Below, in pieces: positions 25,493-33,329 of a stretch of DNA of 64,000 nucleotides. Below the pieces are notes generated by a model. That model did not search any database. It saw only the letters and a list, made by a program, of their open reading frames with translations, and was not told the origin of the DNA. Origin of the DNA: Croceibacterium_A sp044506885. Its GTDB lineage: Bacteria > Pseudomonadota > Alphaproteobacteria > Sphingomonadales > Sphingomonadaceae. The stretch lies in assembly GCA_044506885.1 (NCBI GenBank), contig JBIQKC010000006.1:1-64000 (forward strand), in the 5' to 3' direction. Position 1 is the stretch's first letter, and every line of letters begins with the position of its first letter. The translations under genes and the position numbers were made by a program.

Positions 25493-26662
25493 GTGCGGAA
25501 CGGGCTCGCCGGCCTCGCTGCGCTGGGCCTGCTCGCGAGTTGCGCCCCCGTTCCCCATCCCGGCGATGTCGCGGCCCCGCCGCCGACGAGCGCGCTTCTG
25601 GCCGGCGTGCGCCCCGGCCCCGCCATCGCATCGCTGAACTTCGCCTCCGATGACGCCGGCGCGGCGCTGGCCTCGTTCATCGAAAGCTGTCCGCCGCTGC
25701 TGCGCCGGACCGACGCCAGCGGGCTCACCCGCGCCGAAGACTGGAGCGCCGCCTGCGCTGCTGCGCCCGGCTGGCCGCGTGAGGAGGCCGCGCGGTTCTT
25801 CGTCGACCATTTCGAAGCGGCGGTGGTCGGCGACGGAACCGGTTTCGCCACCGGCTACTACGAACCCGAAATCGCCGGCTCGCGCGCGCGCCGTCCCGGC
25901 TTCGAGACGCCGGTCTACGCCCTGCCGTCCGATCTCGTGCGCGAATGGCCGACGGACATGCCGGAAGCCGAACGCACCGGCCGCGCGCCGCTCGTCCGCC
26001 GTGACGAAAGCGGCGCGTTCGTCCCCTACTTCGAGCGCGCGGAGATAGAGGCGGGCGCTCTCGCCGGACGCGGGCTGGAAATCGCCTGGGCGGCCGATCC
26101 GATCGAGCTGTTCTTCCTCCAGATCCAGGGCTCGGGCCGGCTGCGCACGCCCGAAGGCGAGGTGATCCGCATCGGCTATGCCGGGCAGAACGGGCGCGAA
26201 TACGTCGGCATCGGCTCGGTGATGCGCGAACGGGGGCTGCTCGGCGACGGGCCGGGGCAATACGAAGCCTCGATGCAGGGCATCATGCGCTACTTGCGCG
26301 ACCATCCGGCCGAAGGGGCCGATCTGATGCGGCTCAACAAGAGCTGGGTGTTCTTCCGCGAGCTGACCGGAGACGGGCCGCTCGGCGCGCTGGAGGTGCC
26401 GGTGCGGCCGTACAGCTCCCTCGCCGCCGATCCCGCCTTCGTCCCGCTCGGCGCGCCGGTGTTCCTCGATCTCGACCGGCCCGAGGCCGATGGCCTGTGG
26501 ATCGCGCAGGACACCGGCGGCGCGATTAAGGGCCCCAACCGCTTCGATACCTTCTGGGGCGCCGGAGAGTCCGCGCGGGAAATCGCCGGCGGCATGAGCG
26601 CGCGCGGGAATGCGCTGCTGTTCCTCCCCAAGGGCACGCTCGCGCGCCTCGGCCGGCAATGA
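25493..26662 (+). CDS. mltA: Membrane-bound lytic transglycosylase A
   Basis: 389 residues with a signal and lipobox LLASC, so an outer-membrane lipoprotein. The MltA domain (about 110-270) includes GYYEPEIAGSR and FLQIQGSGRL. The C-terminal 3D domain holds the catalytic Asp in WIAQDTGGAIKGPNRFDTFWG. It cleaves glycan strands of peptidoglycan to 1,6-anhydro products. GTG 25493 begins immediately ahead of the signal. It overlaps the smr gene by four bases (ATGA). Confidence 0.94.
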   Translation: MRNGLAGLAALGLLASCAPVPHPGDVAAPPPTSALLAGVRPGPAIASLNFASDDAGAALASFIESCPPLLRRTDASGLTRAEDWSAACAAAPGWPREEAARFFVDHFEAAVVGDGTGFATGYYEPEIAGSRARRPGFETPVYALPSDLVREWPTDMPEAERTGRAPLVRRDESGAFVPYFERAEIEAGALAGRGLEIAWAADPIELFFLQIQGSGRLRTPEGEVIRIGYAGQNGREYVGIGSVMRERGLLGDGPGQYEASMQGIMRYLRDHPAEGADLMRLNKSWVFFRELTGDGPLGALEVPVRPYSSLAADPAFVPLGAPVFLDLDRPEADGLWIAQDTGGAIKGPNRFDTFWGAGESAREIAGGMSARGNALLFLPKGTLARLGRQ

Positions 26663-27252
26663 AGCCGCCGCGCGGGCTGAACCCGGACGAGGCGGCGCTA
26701 GGGCGGAAGGTGACGGATACGGTGCGGCCGCTAAATCCCCCCCGGTACGGGGAGGGGGACCACCCGCAGGGTGGTGGAGGGGCACCCTCCGCCAGTCCCG
26801 ACGCGGCAGTCTCGCGTAAACCGAAGGTGCCACTCCCCCATGCTGCGCATGGGTCCCCTCTCCCCAAGGGAGAGGATCGGGGAAAAACTCCACCCTTGTC
26901 CTCCGATCGCGGCCTCGACACCTCGTGGGAACGCAAGCTCGCCCGCGCCGCGATCGCGCCGGATTTCACGCTCGACCTGCACGGCCACTCGCTCGAACAG
27001 GCGCATGCGCGGCTCGACATGGGGCTCGGGCAGGCGAAGGCGATGGGCGCGCGGCTGGTGCTGCTGGTCACCGGCAAGCCGCGCCCGGTCCACGCGGCCG
27101 ACCGGGGCGAGCGGCGCGGCGCGATCCGCGCCAAGGTGCTGGACTGGCTCGCCGCCGGCCCTCACGCCGCCGACATCGCCGCCATCCGCAAGGCCCACCG
27201 CCGCCACGGCGGCGAGGGCGCGCTCTATCTGGTGCTGAAGCGCAGGCGCTGA
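26659..27252 (+). CDS. Smr/MutS2-type domain protein with an in-frame repeat insertion
   Basis: 197 residues. Residues 1-26 (LNPDEAALGRKVTDTVRPL) and about 80-197 (WERKLARAAIAPDFTLDLHGHSL through GALYLVLKRR) match the usual small Smr protein next to mltA. DLHGH, LLLVTGK-like and HGGEGALYLVL are the Smr landmarks; the domain is a DNA/RNA endonuclease fold. Between them about 49 residues are the translation of a dispersed palindromic repeat, read without a stop. The ATG overlaps the mltA stop. Whether the protein tolerates the insert is unknown, but the reading frame is intact. Confidence 0.85.
   Translation: MKPPRGLNPDEAALGRKVTDTVRPLNPPRYGEGDHPQGGGGAPSASPDAAVSRKPKVPLPHAAHGSPLPKGEDRGKTPPLSSDRGLDTSWERKLARAAIAPDFTLDLHGHSLEQAHARLDMGLGQAKAMGARLVLLVTGKPRPVHAADRGERRGAIRAKVLDWLAAGPHAADIAAIRKAHRRHGGEGALYLVLKRRR
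26738..26884. repeat. Dispersed palindromic repeat (family 1, copy B) inside a coding region
   Basis: CGGGGAGGGGGACCACCCGC and the following AGGGTGGTGGAGGGGCAC are shared almost base for base with the copy near 44.98-45.02 kb. The right end CATGCTGCGCATGGGTCCCC / CTCTCCCCAAGGGAGAGGAT mirrors it. The element is about 147-150 bases, close to a multiple of three, and lies in frame between codons about 27 and 76 of the smr gene. Confidence 0.85.
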
Positions 27253-27273
27253 GAAATTGCCCCAACCAGATTC

Positions 27274-27360
27274 GTCATCCCCGCGAATGCGGGGACCCAA
27301 GGCGGTTGAGCGCTACGCGCCCGTCCTTGTTCGTTGGGTTCCCGCTTGCGCCGGAATGAC
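27274..27360. repeat. Dispersed inverted repeat (family 2, copy 1)
   Basis: The left arm GTCATCCCCGCGAATGCGGG is followed by GACCCAA; the right arm begins TTGGGTTCCCGC and ends CCGGAATGAC. They form long imperfect inverted arms around a 33-base centre. The same arrangement recurs at 31832-31908. It lies between the converging smr and ahpF genes. Confidence 0.75.
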
Positions 27361-27383
27361 GCAGGAGTGGGCGAGCAAAGGCG

Positions 27384-28973
27384 TCAGGCCGCCTCCGCCA
27401 CGTCCTCCGCCGGCGCGTTGCGGATGATGTAGTCGAACGCGCTCAGCGCCGCCTTCGAACCTTCGCCCATCGCGATCACGATCTGCTTGTAGGGCACGGT
27501 CGTGCAATCGCCGGCGGCGAACACGCCCGGCAGGTTGGTAGCGGCCTTGTGGTCGATCTCGATCTCGCCGTGCTTCGACAGGGCCAGCCCGCAATCCTTC
27601 AGCCACTCGGTGTTGGGCGTCAGCCCGATCTGGACGAACACGCCCTCCAGCTCGACCGTATGCTCCTGCCCGGAGGCGCGGTTCTTGTAGACGAGGCCGC
27701 TCACCCGCTCGCCGTCGCCGACGATCTCGGTGGTCTGGGCGGAAATGCGGATGTCGACATTGGGCATGCTGCGCAGCTTGTCCTGCAACACCTGGTCGGC
27801 GCGCAGCTGCGCATCGAACTCGATCAGCGTCACGTGGCCGACGATATTGGCAAGGTCGATCGCCGCCTCGACGCCCGAGTTGCCGCCGCCGATCACCGCC
27901 ACGCGCTTGCCCTTGAACAGCGGCCCGTCGCAGTGCGGGCAATAGGCGACGCCGCGGTTGCGGTATTCGAACTCGCCCGGCACGCCCAGGTTGCGCCAGC
28001 GCGCGCCGGTGGCGAGCACCACCGTCCGCGCCGACAGCGTCGCGCCGTTCTTGAGCACGACGGAGTGATACCCGCCGATCCTGTCGGCCGGGATCAGCCG
28101 CTCTGCTTCGGCCAGGTTCATCACGTCGATGCCGTTCTCGCGCACGTGCTCCTCGAGCTGGCGGGCGAGCTTCGGGCCTTCGGTGTAGGGGACCGAGATG
28201 AAGTTCTCGATGCCCATCGTGTCGAGCACCTGCCCGCCGAAGCGTTCGGCCGCGATGCCGGTGGCGAAGCCCTTGCGCGCGGCATAGATGCCGGCCGCCG
28301 CGCCCGCCGGGCCGCCGCCCACGATCAGCACGTCGAACGGCTCCTTCTCGCCCATCTTCGCCGCCGCGCGGGCCACGGCATCGGTGTCGAGCTTGGCCAG
28401 AAACTCTTCCACGCCCATCTTGCCGCTGGCGAACATCTCGCCGTTGAGGAACGTCGCCGGCACCGCCATCACGCCCCGGCGGTCCACTTCCTCCTGGAAC
28501 GCGCCGCCTTCGATCAGCGTGGCGGTAATGCGCGGGTTGTAAAGCGCCAGCAGCGTCAGCGCCTGCACCACGTCGGGGCAGTTGTGGCACGACAGCGAGA
28601 AATACATCTCGAACGCGAAATCGCCTTCCAGATCCTCGATCTGCTTCAGCACCTCGTCGGATACCTTGGGCGGATGCCCGCCGGCCCACAGCAGCGCCAG
28701 CACCAGGCTGGTGAACTCGTGCCCCATCGGCAGGCCCGCGAAGCGCACCCACTTGGCGGCTTCGGACGCGCGGCGGATGACGAAGCTGGGCTTGCGCTCG
28801 TTGTCGCCGTCGAAGCTGGCGGAAACCTTGTCGCTTATCGCGGCGATCTCTTGCAGCAGCTCGCGCGTCTGCGCGGATTTGGCGTCGTCGCCCAGCGAGG
28901 CGACCAGCTCGACCGGCTCGCGCAGCATGGCGAGGTACTGCCGCAGCTGTTCCTTCATATTCGCGTCGAGCAC
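27384..28973 (-). CDS. ahpF: Alkyl hydroperoxide reductase subunit F
   Basis: 529 residues: an N-terminal double-thioredoxin-like domain with Cys129-x-x-Cys132 (SCHNCPD) and a thioredoxin-reductase domain with FAD site VGGGPAGAAAGIYAARKG and the redox pair in AYCPHCDGP. It passes electrons from NADH to AhpC. The start is GTG 28973 (VLDANMKEQL), preceded by AGGAG at 7-base spacing; it fits the E. coli N-terminus and its cysteine numbering better than the internal ATG at 28958. It sits 130 bases downstream of ahpC. Confidence 0.96.
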   Translation of the reverse strand: MLDANMKEQLRQYLAMLREPVELVASLGDDAKSAQTRELLQEIAAISDKVSASFDGDNERKPSFVIRRASEAAKWVRFAGLPMGHEFTSLVLALLWAGGHPPKVSDEVLKQIEDLEGDFAFEMYFSLSCHNCPDVVQALTLLALYNPRITATLIEGGAFQEEVDRRGVMAVPATFLNGEMFASGKMGVEEFLAKLDTDAVARAAAKMGEKEPFDVLIVGGGPAGAAAGIYAARKGFATGIAAERFGGQVLDTMGIENFISVPYTEGPKLARQLEEHVRENGIDVMNLAEAERLIPADRIGGYHSVVLKNGATLSARTVVLATGARWRNLGVPGEFEYRNRGVAYCPHCDGPLFKGKRVAVIGGGNSGVEAAIDLANIVGHVTLIEFDAQLRADQVLQDKLRSMPNVDIRISAQTTEIVGDGERVSGLVYKNRASGQEHTVELEGVFVQIGLTPNTEWLKDCGLALSKHGEIEIDHKAATNLPGVFAAGDCTTVPYKQIVIAMGEGSKAALSAFDYIIRNAPAEDVAEAA

Positions 28974-28990
28974 GTCGATTCTCCTGAGTC

Positions 28991-29092
28991 CTCCCCGCAA
29001 ACGGGGGAATGGTGGAAGCCCGGAGCAGCGGGGTGGGGGGAGGGGTGCCGCTCCGGGCTTCGCTGCGGCCGTCCCCGTGAAGACGGCCGCAG
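28991..29092 (-). repeat. Three nested or serial hairpins in the ahpC-ahpF gap (family 1-like)
   Basis: Stem 1 is TCCCCG/CGGGGGA near 28992-29008. Stem 2 is GAAGCCCGGAGC (29015-29026) with GCTCCGGGCTTC (29050-29061). Stem 3 is CTGCGGCCGTC (29063-29073) with GACGGCCGCAG (29082-29092). None is followed by a T-run on the minus strand, so they are more likely processing or stabilising structures than a full terminator. Their position could favour ahpC message over ahpF. Confidence 0.6.
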
Positions 29093-29103
29093 ATCGTGTC
29101 GCG

Positions 29104-29670
29104 TCAGATCTTGCCGACGAGATCGAGCGAGGGCGCCAGCGTCTCGGCGCCTTCCTCCCACGCCGCCGGGCACACTTCGCCCGGATGCGCGCGGACGTAC
29201 TGCGCGGCGCGGATCTTGCGCACCAGCTCGTTGGCGTTGCGGCCCACGCCCTCGCAGGTGATCTCCATGATCTGGATCACGCCGTCGGGGTCGACCACGA
29301 AGGTCGCGCGGTCGGCCAGCCCGGCTTCCTCGCGCAGCACGCCGAAGTTGTTCGACAGCGTGTGCAGCTGGTCGCCCAGGAAAGCGTACTTCAGCTTGCC
29401 GATCTTGTCGGAGGTGTCATGCCAGGCCTTGTGGCTGAAATGCGTGTCGGTCGACACGGCATAGACGTCCACGCCCAGCTTTTGCAGCGTCTCGTAATGC
29501 TCGCCCAGGTCTTCCAGCTCGGTCGGGCAGACGAAAGTGAAGTCCGCCGGATAGAAGAAGAACACCGCCCACTTGCCGGCCAGATCCTTCTCGGACACAT
29601 CGAAGAAGTCCTTGCCCGTCTGGAACGCGGTCGCCTTGAACGGCTTGATGGTGCTGCCGATGATTCCCAT
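29104..29670 (-). CDS. ahpC: Peroxiredoxin AhpC
   Basis: 188 residues, the standard AhpC length. Peroxidatic Cys48 lies in DFTFVCPTELEDL and resolving Cys167 in HPGEVCPAAW. It reduces hydrogen peroxide and organic peroxides and is recycled by AhpF, encoded just downstream. Start ATG 29670. The 204-base gap to the divergent membrane gene is AT-richer than its surroundings and should hold the promoter; I could not find a convincing OxyR site in it. Confidence 0.97.
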   Translation of the reverse strand: MGIIGSTIKPFKATAFQTGKDFFDVSEKDLAGKWAVFFFYPADFTFVCPTELEDLGEHYETLQKLGVDVYAVSTDTHFSHKAWHDTSDKIGKLKYAFLGDQLHTLSNNFGVLREEAGLADRATFVVDPDGVIQIMEITCEGVGRNANELVRKIRAAQYVRAHPGEVCPAAWEEGAETLAPSLDLVGKI

Positions 29671-29798
29671 GGGTTGTCTCTGCCTTTCGGTTGGTTTGTT
29701 TCCGGGTATGAAATCCACGGCGCAGATAGCCCTTGATGGCGCGCAAAAAAGCGATTTGTTGCGATTGCGAACATCGGAATAATCGATCACCCTCGCGA

Positions 29799-29813
29799 CA
29801 CTTTCAAAAAGTG
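29799..29813. promoter_or_regulatory. Small dyad in the ahpC upstream region
   Basis: CACTTT-CAA-AAAGTG is a perfect 6-bp inverted repeat located about 130 bases upstream of the ahpC start, between two divergent genes. It could be an operator half of a redox regulator or a chance dyad in AT-rich DNA. Confidence 0.25.
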
Positions 29814-29874
29814 CAACAGCCGTTGAGTTTTTCTCATCAAACGTGATAGCCCGTTGGCCGGGAGGGGCCTCGTC

Positions 29875-30630
29875 ATGACCGTATCGGCCACGCACGTTGG
29901 GCCCGCGCCCGCCCGCCGGTTCCGGCCGACATTCTCCTTCTGGATGGTCCTGGCGATGTGCCTGTTCGTCTTCGGCGGCTTCGGAATGCACTCTTTCGTG
30001 CCGGCGCTCCGCGGCGAGTTCCCGCCGGCGCCGCCGGTGGTGCACCTGCACGGCGTGGTGTTCGTCGCCTGGATGCTTCTGCTGCTGGTCCAGTCGGCGC
30101 TGGTCAGCGCCGGCAACGTCCGGCTGCACCGCGCGCTCGGCACCTGGGGCATCGCCCAGGGCGCCGCGACCATCCTCATCGGCCTGATGATGCAACTCGT
30201 CGCCTCGGGCGCCGGCCATGCCGCCGGGCGGCCGGCGGGAACCGACGGGCTCTACCTCGGCCTGCTCGCCTTCCTCGGCTTCGCGGTGATGTTCGCCCTG
30301 GCGATCGCCAACCGCACGCGGTCGGACATCCACCGGCCGATGATCCTCTTCGCCATGCTCCCGGTCATCCCGCCCGGCGTGAACCGCTTCTGGTCCAACG
30401 CGCTCGGGCTCGCCGATCCGATACCGACGTTCTGGCTCTACCTCACCCTATGGTCGATGGCCGCAGCGATCCTGCTCAACGAGTGGCGCGGCACGGGCCG
30501 GATCAATCGCTACCTGGCGTTCGGGGCGGGGTGGATTGTGGTGCAGGGCGTGGCGCACGAGGCAGTGGTCGGTTCGGAGCCGTTCGAGCAGTTCTCCCGT
30601 GCACTGCTAGGATTGGTCCACTACCGCTAG
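29875..30630 (+). CDS. Six-helix membrane protein, unknown
   Basis: 251 residues with about six hydrophobic segments (FWMVLAMCLFVFGGFGM, VFVAWMLLLLVQSALV and others) and conserved-looking HLHG and RLHRALG motifs between them. Histidines near the membrane resemble those of putative haem- or metal-binding membrane families, but I cannot name a family with confidence. ATG 29875 is preceded by GGGAGGGG. It is divergent from ahpC. Confidence 0.7.
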   Translation: MTVSATHVGPAPARRFRPTFSFWMVLAMCLFVFGGFGMHSFVPALRGEFPPAPPVVHLHGVVFVAWMLLLLVQSALVSAGNVRLHRALGTWGIAQGAATILIGLMMQLVASGAGHAAGRPAGTDGLYLGLLAFLGFAVMFALAIANRTRSDIHRPMILFAMLPVIPPGVNRFWSNALGLADPIPTFWLYLTLWSMAAAILLNEWRGTGRINRYLAFGAGWIVVQGVAHEAVVGSEPFEQFSRALLGLVHYR

Positions 30631-30669
30631 GGCCGTCTCGCCACCCGCACTGCGCGCGCTTTTGTCGCG

Positions 30670-31746
30670 CTATCGGCTCCCTACTTGGGCCCGGTGCAGC
30701 AGCTTGTGGTCCGCCAGCACCAGCGCCATCATCGCCTCCACCACCGGCGTGCCGCGAATGCCGACGCACGGATCGTGCCGCCCCTTGGTGGCAAGCTCGG
30801 TTGCTTCGCCTTCGCGCGTCACGGTCTCCTGTGGGATCAGGATCGAACTGGTCGGCTTGAACGCCACGCGCACGACCACCGGCTGCCCGGTGGAGATACC
30901 CCCGGCGATGCCGCCCGCGTGGTTGGCGGCGAACTCCGGCGCGCCCTCTGCGCCCGGCCGCATCGGATCGGCGTTCTCCTCCCCGCGCAGCGCGGCGGCG
31001 GCGAACCCGTCGCCGATCTCCACGCCCTTGACCGCGTTGATCCCCATCATCGCCGCCGCCAGATCCGCGTCCAGCTTGCCGTAAATCGGCGCGCCCCAAC
31101 CGGCGGGAACGCCGGTCGCCACGCATTCGACCACCGCGCCCAGCGACGAACCGGCCAGCCGCGCCTCGTCCACCAGCTTCTCCCAGCGCTTCGCCGCCGC
31201 CGCATCGGGGCAGAAGAACGGGTTGCGGCCGATCTCGTCCGCATCGAACGCTGCATGGTCGATCGCATCGCCGCCGATCTCGCTGACATACCCGGTGATC
31301 GTCACTTCGGGGATCGCCAGCCGCGCCACCGCGCCCGCCGCCACCCGTGCGGCCGTCTCGCGCGCGCTGGAGCGCCCGCCGCCGCGATAGTCGCGGAACC
31401 CGTACTTGGCGTCATAGGCATAGTCCGCATGGCCGGGGCGGTATGCCTTGGCCACTTCGGAATAGTCCTTGCTGCGTTGGTCGGTGTTCTCGATCAGTAG
31501 CGAAATCGGCGTGCCGGTGGTCCGGCCCTCGAACACGCCCGACAGGATCTTCACCAGATCGGCCTCGCGCCGCTGGGTGGTGAACTTGCTCGTTCCCGGC
31601 TTGCGCGCATCCAGGAACGGCTGGATCGCCTCCTCGCTCAGCGTGAGCCCCGGCGGGCATCCGTCCACCACCGCGCCCAGCGCCGGCCCATGGCTTTCGC
31701 CCCAGGTCGTGAACCGGAATACGCGGCCGAAGGTGTTGACGCTCAT
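30670..31746 (-). CDS. aroC: Chorismate synthase
   Basis: 358 residues, the usual AroC length. The enzyme turns EPSP into chorismate at the end of the shikimate pathway and needs reduced FMN. Signatures GESHGPALGAVVDGCPPG (16-33), RPGHADYAYDAKYG and RGGGRSSARETAARVAAGA are all intact. Start ATG 31746 gives the family N-terminus MSVNTFG. A 524-base non-coding gap with repeats lies upstream. Confidence 0.97.
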   Translation of the reverse strand: MSVNTFGRVFRFTTWGESHGPALGAVVDGCPPGLTLSEEAIQPFLDARKPGTSKFTTQRREADLVKILSGVFEGRTTGTPISLLIENTDQRSKDYSEVAKAYRPGHADYAYDAKYGFRDYRGGGRSSARETAARVAAGAVARLAIPEVTITGYVSEIGGDAIDHAAFDADEIGRNPFFCPDAAAAKRWEKLVDEARLAGSSLGAVVECVATGVPAGWGAPIYGKLDADLAAAMMGINAVKGVEIGDGFAAAALRGEENADPMRPGAEGAPEFAANHAGGIAGGISTGQPVVVRVAFKPTSSILIPQETVTREGEATELATKGRHDPCVGIRGTPVVEAMMALVLADHKLLHRAQVGSR

Positions 31747-31831
31747 GGGCCGCAGGCATTGGCCGAACTCGCGCCCCCTGTCCATATTCGCGGGGCCTTC
31801 GCAAGGGGCTCGAAGCAACCACACCTCTTTC

Positions 31832-31908
31832 GTCATTCCCGCGAACGCGGGAACCCAGTCGACTCTGCCGCCCAAGACGCCCTGGGTCCCCGCGTTCGCG
31901 GGAATGAC
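31832..31908. repeat. Dispersed inverted repeat (family 2, copy 2)
   Basis: The left arm GTCATTCCCGCGAACGCGGG and right arm CCGCGTTCGCGGGAATGAC are near-perfect reverse complements, extended inward by ACCCAG and CTGGGT. The whole 77-base unit could fold into one long hairpin. It shares its layout with copy 1 at 27274-27360. Confidence 0.85.
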
Positions 31909-32024
31909 GAAGTTTGGGCGAGGATCTTCGCGCCTTCGTGATTCGCCCCACCCTTCGCGCGAGAAGATTTTCCTACACGCCCCCGATCTGCCATGCTCCT
32001 CCGCATGATCCGCCTGACGCCGCC

Positions 32025-32162
32025 AAAGCAACCCGGCCAAAGCGACACTCCGGCCCGCAAGGCGACGGTTCCGGCGAAAAGGCGACGCGTTCAAGGCGAC
32101 GGTTTCGCCCGCAAGGCGACACTTCTGGCCGCCAAGGTAACGCTTTTTGCGCCCAAGGTGAC
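32025..32162. repeat. Eight-copy degenerate direct-repeat array upstream of ruvA
   Basis: Eight copies of AARGYRAC begin at 32025, 32039, 32059, 32079, 32093, 32113, 32134 and 32155. Four are exactly AAGGCGAC. Spacings are 14, 20, 20, 14, 20, 21 and 21 bases, and flanks such as GGCCCGCAAGGCGACGGTT also recur. The array lies in the 524-base gap between aroC and ruvA and ends 108 bases before the ruvA start. No gene is supported in the gap; an open frame across the array is low-complexity. Confidence 0.75.
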
Positions 32163-32270
32163 GCAATACGGTCGAAATGGGCCCGGACCGTGTCAAGCGT
32201 GTCAACTTCGGCCGGGGACACGCCATCGCCGTCCCTTCCCAAACGCTCTGCGAAGCAGCAGGAACAAACC

Positions 32271-32876
32271 ATGATTGCACGGCTCAAGGGACGGCTGGAG
32301 GAAACCGGGGCGGACTGGGCGGTTATCGACGTCCAGGGCGTCGGCTACCTCGTCCACTGCTCCAGCAGGACGCTCGCCGCGCTGGGCGATGCGGGCGAAG
32401 CCTGCACCGTGTTCACCGACCTTCAGGTGTCCGAAAACGACATGCGCCTGCTCGGCTTCGCGCAAAGCGCCGAGCGCGACTGGTTCCGCTTGCTGACCAC
32501 GGTGCAGGGCGTGGGCGGCAAGGTCGCCCTTGCCATCCTCTCCGCGCTGACGGTGGAAGACCTGCAACGCGCCTGCTCCGCCGGAGACGCGGCGCAAGTG
32601 GCGCGGGCGCAAGGCGTCGGCCCGAAGCTGGCAGGCCGCATTGTCAACGAACTCAAGGACAAGGCGGGCGCGCTGCCCGGCGGCCCGGCGGGCGCGCCAT
32701 TGGCGGCCGTCTCCCAAGCCGGAACCGCCAGCGCCGACGCCGTCTCCGCCCTCCAGAACCTCGGTTTCAAGCCTGCCGTCGCCGCCAGCGCCGTCGCCCA
32801 CGCGCAGGCCGAACTGGGGGAGGGGGCCGGGCTGAACGATCTGGTGCGCGTTGCGCTGAAGAGGGCGGCGGGATGA
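32271..32876 (+). CDS. ruvA: Holliday junction DNA helicase subunit RuvA
   Basis: 201 residues. The N-terminal OB fold starts MIARLKGRLEETG, the two helix-hairpin-helix motifs lie around TVQGVGGKVALAIL and AQGVGPKLAGRIVNELKDK, and the C-terminal domain that contacts RuvB follows. RuvA binds four-way junctions and loads RuvB. ATG 32271 follows AGGAAC. ruvB is downstream but separated by a foreign-looking minus-strand gene and palindromes instead of the usual short gap. Confidence 0.96.
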   Translation: MIARLKGRLEETGADWAVIDVQGVGYLVHCSSRTLAALGDAGEACTVFTDLQVSENDMRLLGFAQSAERDWFRLLTTVQGVGGKVALAILSALTVEDLQRACSAGDAAQVARAQGVGPKLAGRIVNELKDKAGALPGGPAGAPLAAVSQAGTASADAVSALQNLGFKPAVAASAVAHAQAELGEGAGLNDLVRVALKRAAG

Positions 32877-32900
32877 TGCGCCCGCCCCCCCAACCTCGTC

Positions 32901-32921
32901 ATCCTGAACTCGTTTCAGGAT
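32901..32921 (+). repeat. Palindromic element (family 3, copy a) overlapping a gene end
   Basis: ATCCTGAA-CTCGT-TTCAGGAT forms an 8-bp stem with a 5-base loop, followed by CCATCG. The TGA stop of the minus-strand GIY-YIG gene (32915-32917) lies inside the right arm. Confidence 0.8.
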
Positions 32922-33250
32922 CCATCGCGCCGCCCGGGCGGAGCCATCGGCTCAAGCCCCAACCCCACCGCAAGGTCGCGCCACTCCGGGTTCTCCGCGT
33001 TGATCAGGTTGATCTTCCACTGCCGACGCCAGCTCTTGAGCTGCTTTTCCCGCGCGATCGCCCGCTCCATGTCGCCGAACATCTCGAAGTGGACCAACCG
33101 GTAAACGCTATACCGCGATGTGAAACCCGGCAGCACGCTCTCCCGGTGCTGCCACAACCGCTTCATCAGGTCCGACGTAACGCCGATGTAAAGCGTGCCG
33201 TAGTGCCCGCTGGCGAGGATATAGACGCACGGATTGCGCTCGACCGGCAT
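32915..33250 (-). CDS. GIY-YIG nuclease-domain protein, inserted between ruvA and ruvB
   Basis: 111 residues from MPVERNPCVYILASG. The GIY-YIG core is visible as VYILAS...GTLYIGVT, followed by the conserved Arg in LMKRLWQHR and the Glu-rich region with REKQLKSWRR, typical of short stand-alone GIY-YIG proteins. The fold cuts DNA, but small members are of unknown role. ATG 33250 is chosen because the longer frame upstream is only translated repeat sequence. The C-terminus also runs into repeat sequence. It is opposite to ruvAB and bounded by three palindromes of one family. Confidence 0.85.
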   Translation of the reverse strand: MPVERNPCVYILASGHYGTLYIGVTSDLMKRLWQHRESVLPGFTSRYSVYRLVHFEMFGDMERAIAREKQLKSWRRQWKINLINAENPEWRDLAVGLGLEPMAPPGRRDGS

Positions 33251-33274
33251 GCTCCGGGACGTGCCGATAGATGG

Positions 33275-33295
33275 ACCCTGAAACAAGTTCAGGGT
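33275..33295 (-). repeat. Palindromic element (family 3, copy b)
   Basis: Read on the minus strand: ACCCTGAA-CTTGT-TTCAGGGT followed by CCATC. The 8-bp stem differs from copy a by a paired change (AT to CG), so pairing is kept. It lies 25 bases upstream of the GIY-YIG start. Confidence 0.8.
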
Positions 33296-33329
33296 GACGA
33301 AGATGGGCCGGGAATGGTTGTAGTTCGCC

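Noticed and set aside
29671..29874. OxyR binding site ahead of ahpC
   Set aside because: No pair of ATAG-N7-CTAT elements with correct spacing was found; only a small unrelated dyad.
31993..32274. A basic small protein (ARKAT/AKVT-type repeats) encoded across the direct-repeat array
   Set aside because: The translation merely reflects the DNA repeats, has no ribosome site and runs into the ruvA start; the array is better described at DNA level.
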